Of a stretch of 47,784 bases of DNA, positions 46,295 to 47,784 are shown piece after piece. Source of the DNA: an uncultured Eggerthella sp. (GTDB lineage Bacteria; Actinomycetota; Coriobacteriia; Coriobacteriales; Eggerthellaceae); the NCBI GenBank assembly GCA_959607715.1, contig CAUHNN010000015.1, positions 1 through 47,784 on the forward strand, given 5' to 3'. Each line of letters begins with the position of its first letter. The first letter of the stretch is position 1. Made by a program: the position numbers and the translations under genes. The notes under the pieces are model-generated. The model saw only the letters and a list, made by a program, of their open reading frames with translations. It was not told where the DNA came from and made no database searches.

Positions 46295-47784
46295 CCTACC
46301 GCCCTTCGTGGTGGCGGACAAGAGCGGGCGGAACGTGCGCGAGGTGATGAACTACGCGCTCGATTCAGCCTGGGGCGAGGACGAGAACCAGATCAGAGTC
46401 ACGATGGACTGGCGCGAGGCTCCCGAGATCGGCGGCTACGTGTACCTGGACGGCACGGAATGCGGCGGCACGATCGACTCTATCACGACCGACACGGACA
46501 CCGACATGGTGACCGCGAAGGGGCGCTCTTGGCACGGCATCCTGGAAGGGATGCGCCTCGTGCCCGACAAGGGCAAGAGCCACATAACCGTGTCGGGCTC
46601 CGTTTCCTCCGTGCTGTCGTCACTCATCTCGCGCATGGGCCTCCAGAACGTCTTCACGGCGCGGCAGAATGCCGACCAGGTGTCTTACACGTTCGAGAGG
46701 TTCATCGGGGCTTACGCGGGCATCACGGCGATGCTGAAGGCCAACGGGATGAAGCTCAAGATCATCCACGAGAGCGGAAAGGCCGTAATGGTCGCGTCGC
46801 CAGTGGAGACGTTCGGCAACTCTATCGACAGCGATCTCGTGGGATTCGAGCTTGAGAGGATCGGGCGCAGGACGAACCACCTCGTTTGCGGCGGAACTGG
46901 CGAGTACGAGAACCGCAAAATCATCCATTTCTACGCCGACGCGAGCGGCAAGGTATCCAAGAAGCAGAGCCTTTTCGGCGTTGACGAGATCGCAGCTTTC
47001 TACGATTACTCGAACGCAGATGCTGACAAGTTGGAAGCCGAGGGGAAGAAGAAGCTCGAGGGCCTTCAGGGCGAGGGAACCGTCAAGGTGAGCGTCCCCG
47101 ATGGGTCGGCGTTCTCGGTCGGCGACATCGTGACGGGCCGCGACAACAAGACGGGTCAGACCGTGACCGTCGAGATAACCAAGGTCATCGCGAAAGCCGA
47201 GTACGGGGTATTGGAGTACACCTACGAGGCTGGAACGCCTTCGGTCGGAACATCTGGAAGCACCATCAGCGGAACAGCCGAATCGAGCGGCGGGGGACAT
47301 GCGTACTACGCAGGCGAGGGCTTGACCCTCAGCAACTACACCTTCTCCGCCGACGTGACCGAATCCGACCTCAACGCCGTCAGCGCGACGGCGACCAACG
47401 CCGCCACGCAGGCGTCCAACGCATCCGCCACAGCGGGCGCGGCGCAGCAGGCGGCGGAAAAGGCGCAGGAAACCGCCGACGGCAAGGCGGACAAGTCGCA
47501 CACCCACGCACCTGCCGATCTCACGGCGGTGGTACCCGTTTCCAAGGGCGGCACGGGCGCGAGCAGTGCGAATGCTGCGAGGTACAACCTGTTCAACGGC
47601 GTGGAGGACGTAGAGAGCACGCCGAACGACGGCACCGTCATGCTTTTCGCGTATCAGTCTCCGACTTCGGCGGGCGATGCCGTTTACCGCAACACGGCCG
47701 CAAAGTTTTGGGACTACATCAAGACCAAGGCATCCGCCGTCTTCGCGGCGATCAACCACACGCACAGCTACGCAGGATCGTCAA
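46284..47784 (+). CDS. Tail-tip/fibre protein (Tal/gp37-like), cut by the window end
   Basis: Partial; open to the last base, 500 codons read by hand. ATG 46284 overlaps the Dit stop (ATGAGGAATGA). Residues ~1-310 (PFVVADKSGRNVREV, VTMDWREAPEIGGYVYLDG, GLQNVFTARQ) match the siphovirus gp37-like tail hub. A glycine/serine hinge and an Ala-rich helix (SATATNAATQASNASATAGAAQQAAEKAQ) follow. Then DKSHTHAPADL and VSKGGTGASSANAARYNLF form the repeat known from tail fibres, so a receptor-binding end is expected to the right of the window. It was not annotated as complete because no stop is present. Confidence 0.85.
   Translation, partial: MRNDLPPFVVADKSGRNVREVMNYALDSAWGEDENQIRVTMDWREAPEIGGYVYLDGTECGGTIDSITTDTDTDMVTAKGRSWHGILEGMRLVPDKGKSHITVSGSVSSVLSSLISRMGLQNVFTARQNADQVSYTFERFIGAYAGITAMLKANGMKLKIIHESGKAVMVASPVETFGNSIDSDLVGFELERIGRRTNHLVCGGTGEYENRKIIHFYADASGKVSKKQSLFGVDEIAAFYDYSNADADKLEAEGKKKLEGLQGEGTVKVSVPDGSAFSVGDIVTGRDNKTGQTVTVEITKVIAKAEYGVLEYTYEAGTPSVGTSGSTISGTAESSGGGHAYYAGEGLTLSNYTFSADVTESDLNAVSATATNAATQASNASATAGAAQQAAEKAQETADGKADKSHTHAPADLTAVVPVSKGGTGASSANAARYNLFNGVEDVESTPNDGTVMLFAYQSPTSAGDAVYRNTAAKFWDYIKTKASAVFAAINHTHSYAGSS

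Noticed and set aside
18834..47784. CRISPR array or retron/diversity-generating element
   Set aside because: No regularly spaced repeats with unique spacers, no reverse transcriptase and no template/variable repeat pair were seen. The repeated words found are few and intergenic.

Overview
The first 18.7 kb looks like the chromosome of a GC-rich actinobacterium of the Coriobacteriia (Eggerthellaceae type). This is inferred from GC-rich codon use, leaderless-looking starts and the gene set, not from a database match. It carries housekeeping and transport genes: a Ca2+-type P-ATPase on the minus strand; then on the plus strand a small alarmone synthetase, branched-chain aminotransferase (ilvE), a YerC/TrpR-like regulator, a PTS IIC-like permease overlapping a solute-binding lipoprotein, an MFS exporter fused to two CBS domains, an M18 aminopeptidase, an IMP dehydrogenase of the Tritrichomonas foetus type (guaB), a secreted coiled-coil/DPBB protein, leuS, a SanA/DUF218 protein and a CtBP-like dehydrogenase. 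A small metallophosphoesterase runs the other way. Several intrinsic terminators and promoters can be read directly.

At 18750-18825 lies tRNA-Lys(TTT), and from just downstream to the end of the window is the left ~29 kb of a siphovirus prophage; the right end, with lysis genes and attR, is outside. The leftward arm holds a tyrosine integrase, a small lipoprotein and a self-cleaving CI-type repressor. A short AT-rich divergent promoter region with repeated TAGTTG sites separates it from the rightward genes.

The rightward early region holds small unknown and zinc-ribbon proteins, a recombination module (DUF1351, Bet, SSB) and a replication module. The replication protein has iteron-like repeats in its linker coding sequence and is followed by a DnaC-like loader. 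Then come an HNH protein, a Gly-X repeat protein, HTH and zinc-ribbon proteins and a dUTPase. A middle control region has two ribbon-helix-helix-like proteins with inverted-repeat operators and a BRO/KilAC antirepressor. A ParB-like protein overlapping a SplB-like radical SAM protein follows, directly before the terminase.

The late region is a typical siphovirus head and tail block: terminase, portal, minor head protein, scaffold, capsid, connectors, major tail protein, tail chaperones with a T-TTT-TTA frameshift site, tape measure, Dit and a tail-tip/fibre protein that runs off the window. A two-gene cassette (VRR-NUC and HK97-gp10) is inserted between head genes and flanked by 14-bp direct repeats. 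Prophage genes are packed with ATGA/TGATG-type overlaps, indicating translational coupling. No stretch over 300 bases lacks a gene; the longest gaps are 2722-2964, 12331-12557 and 22755-22988.
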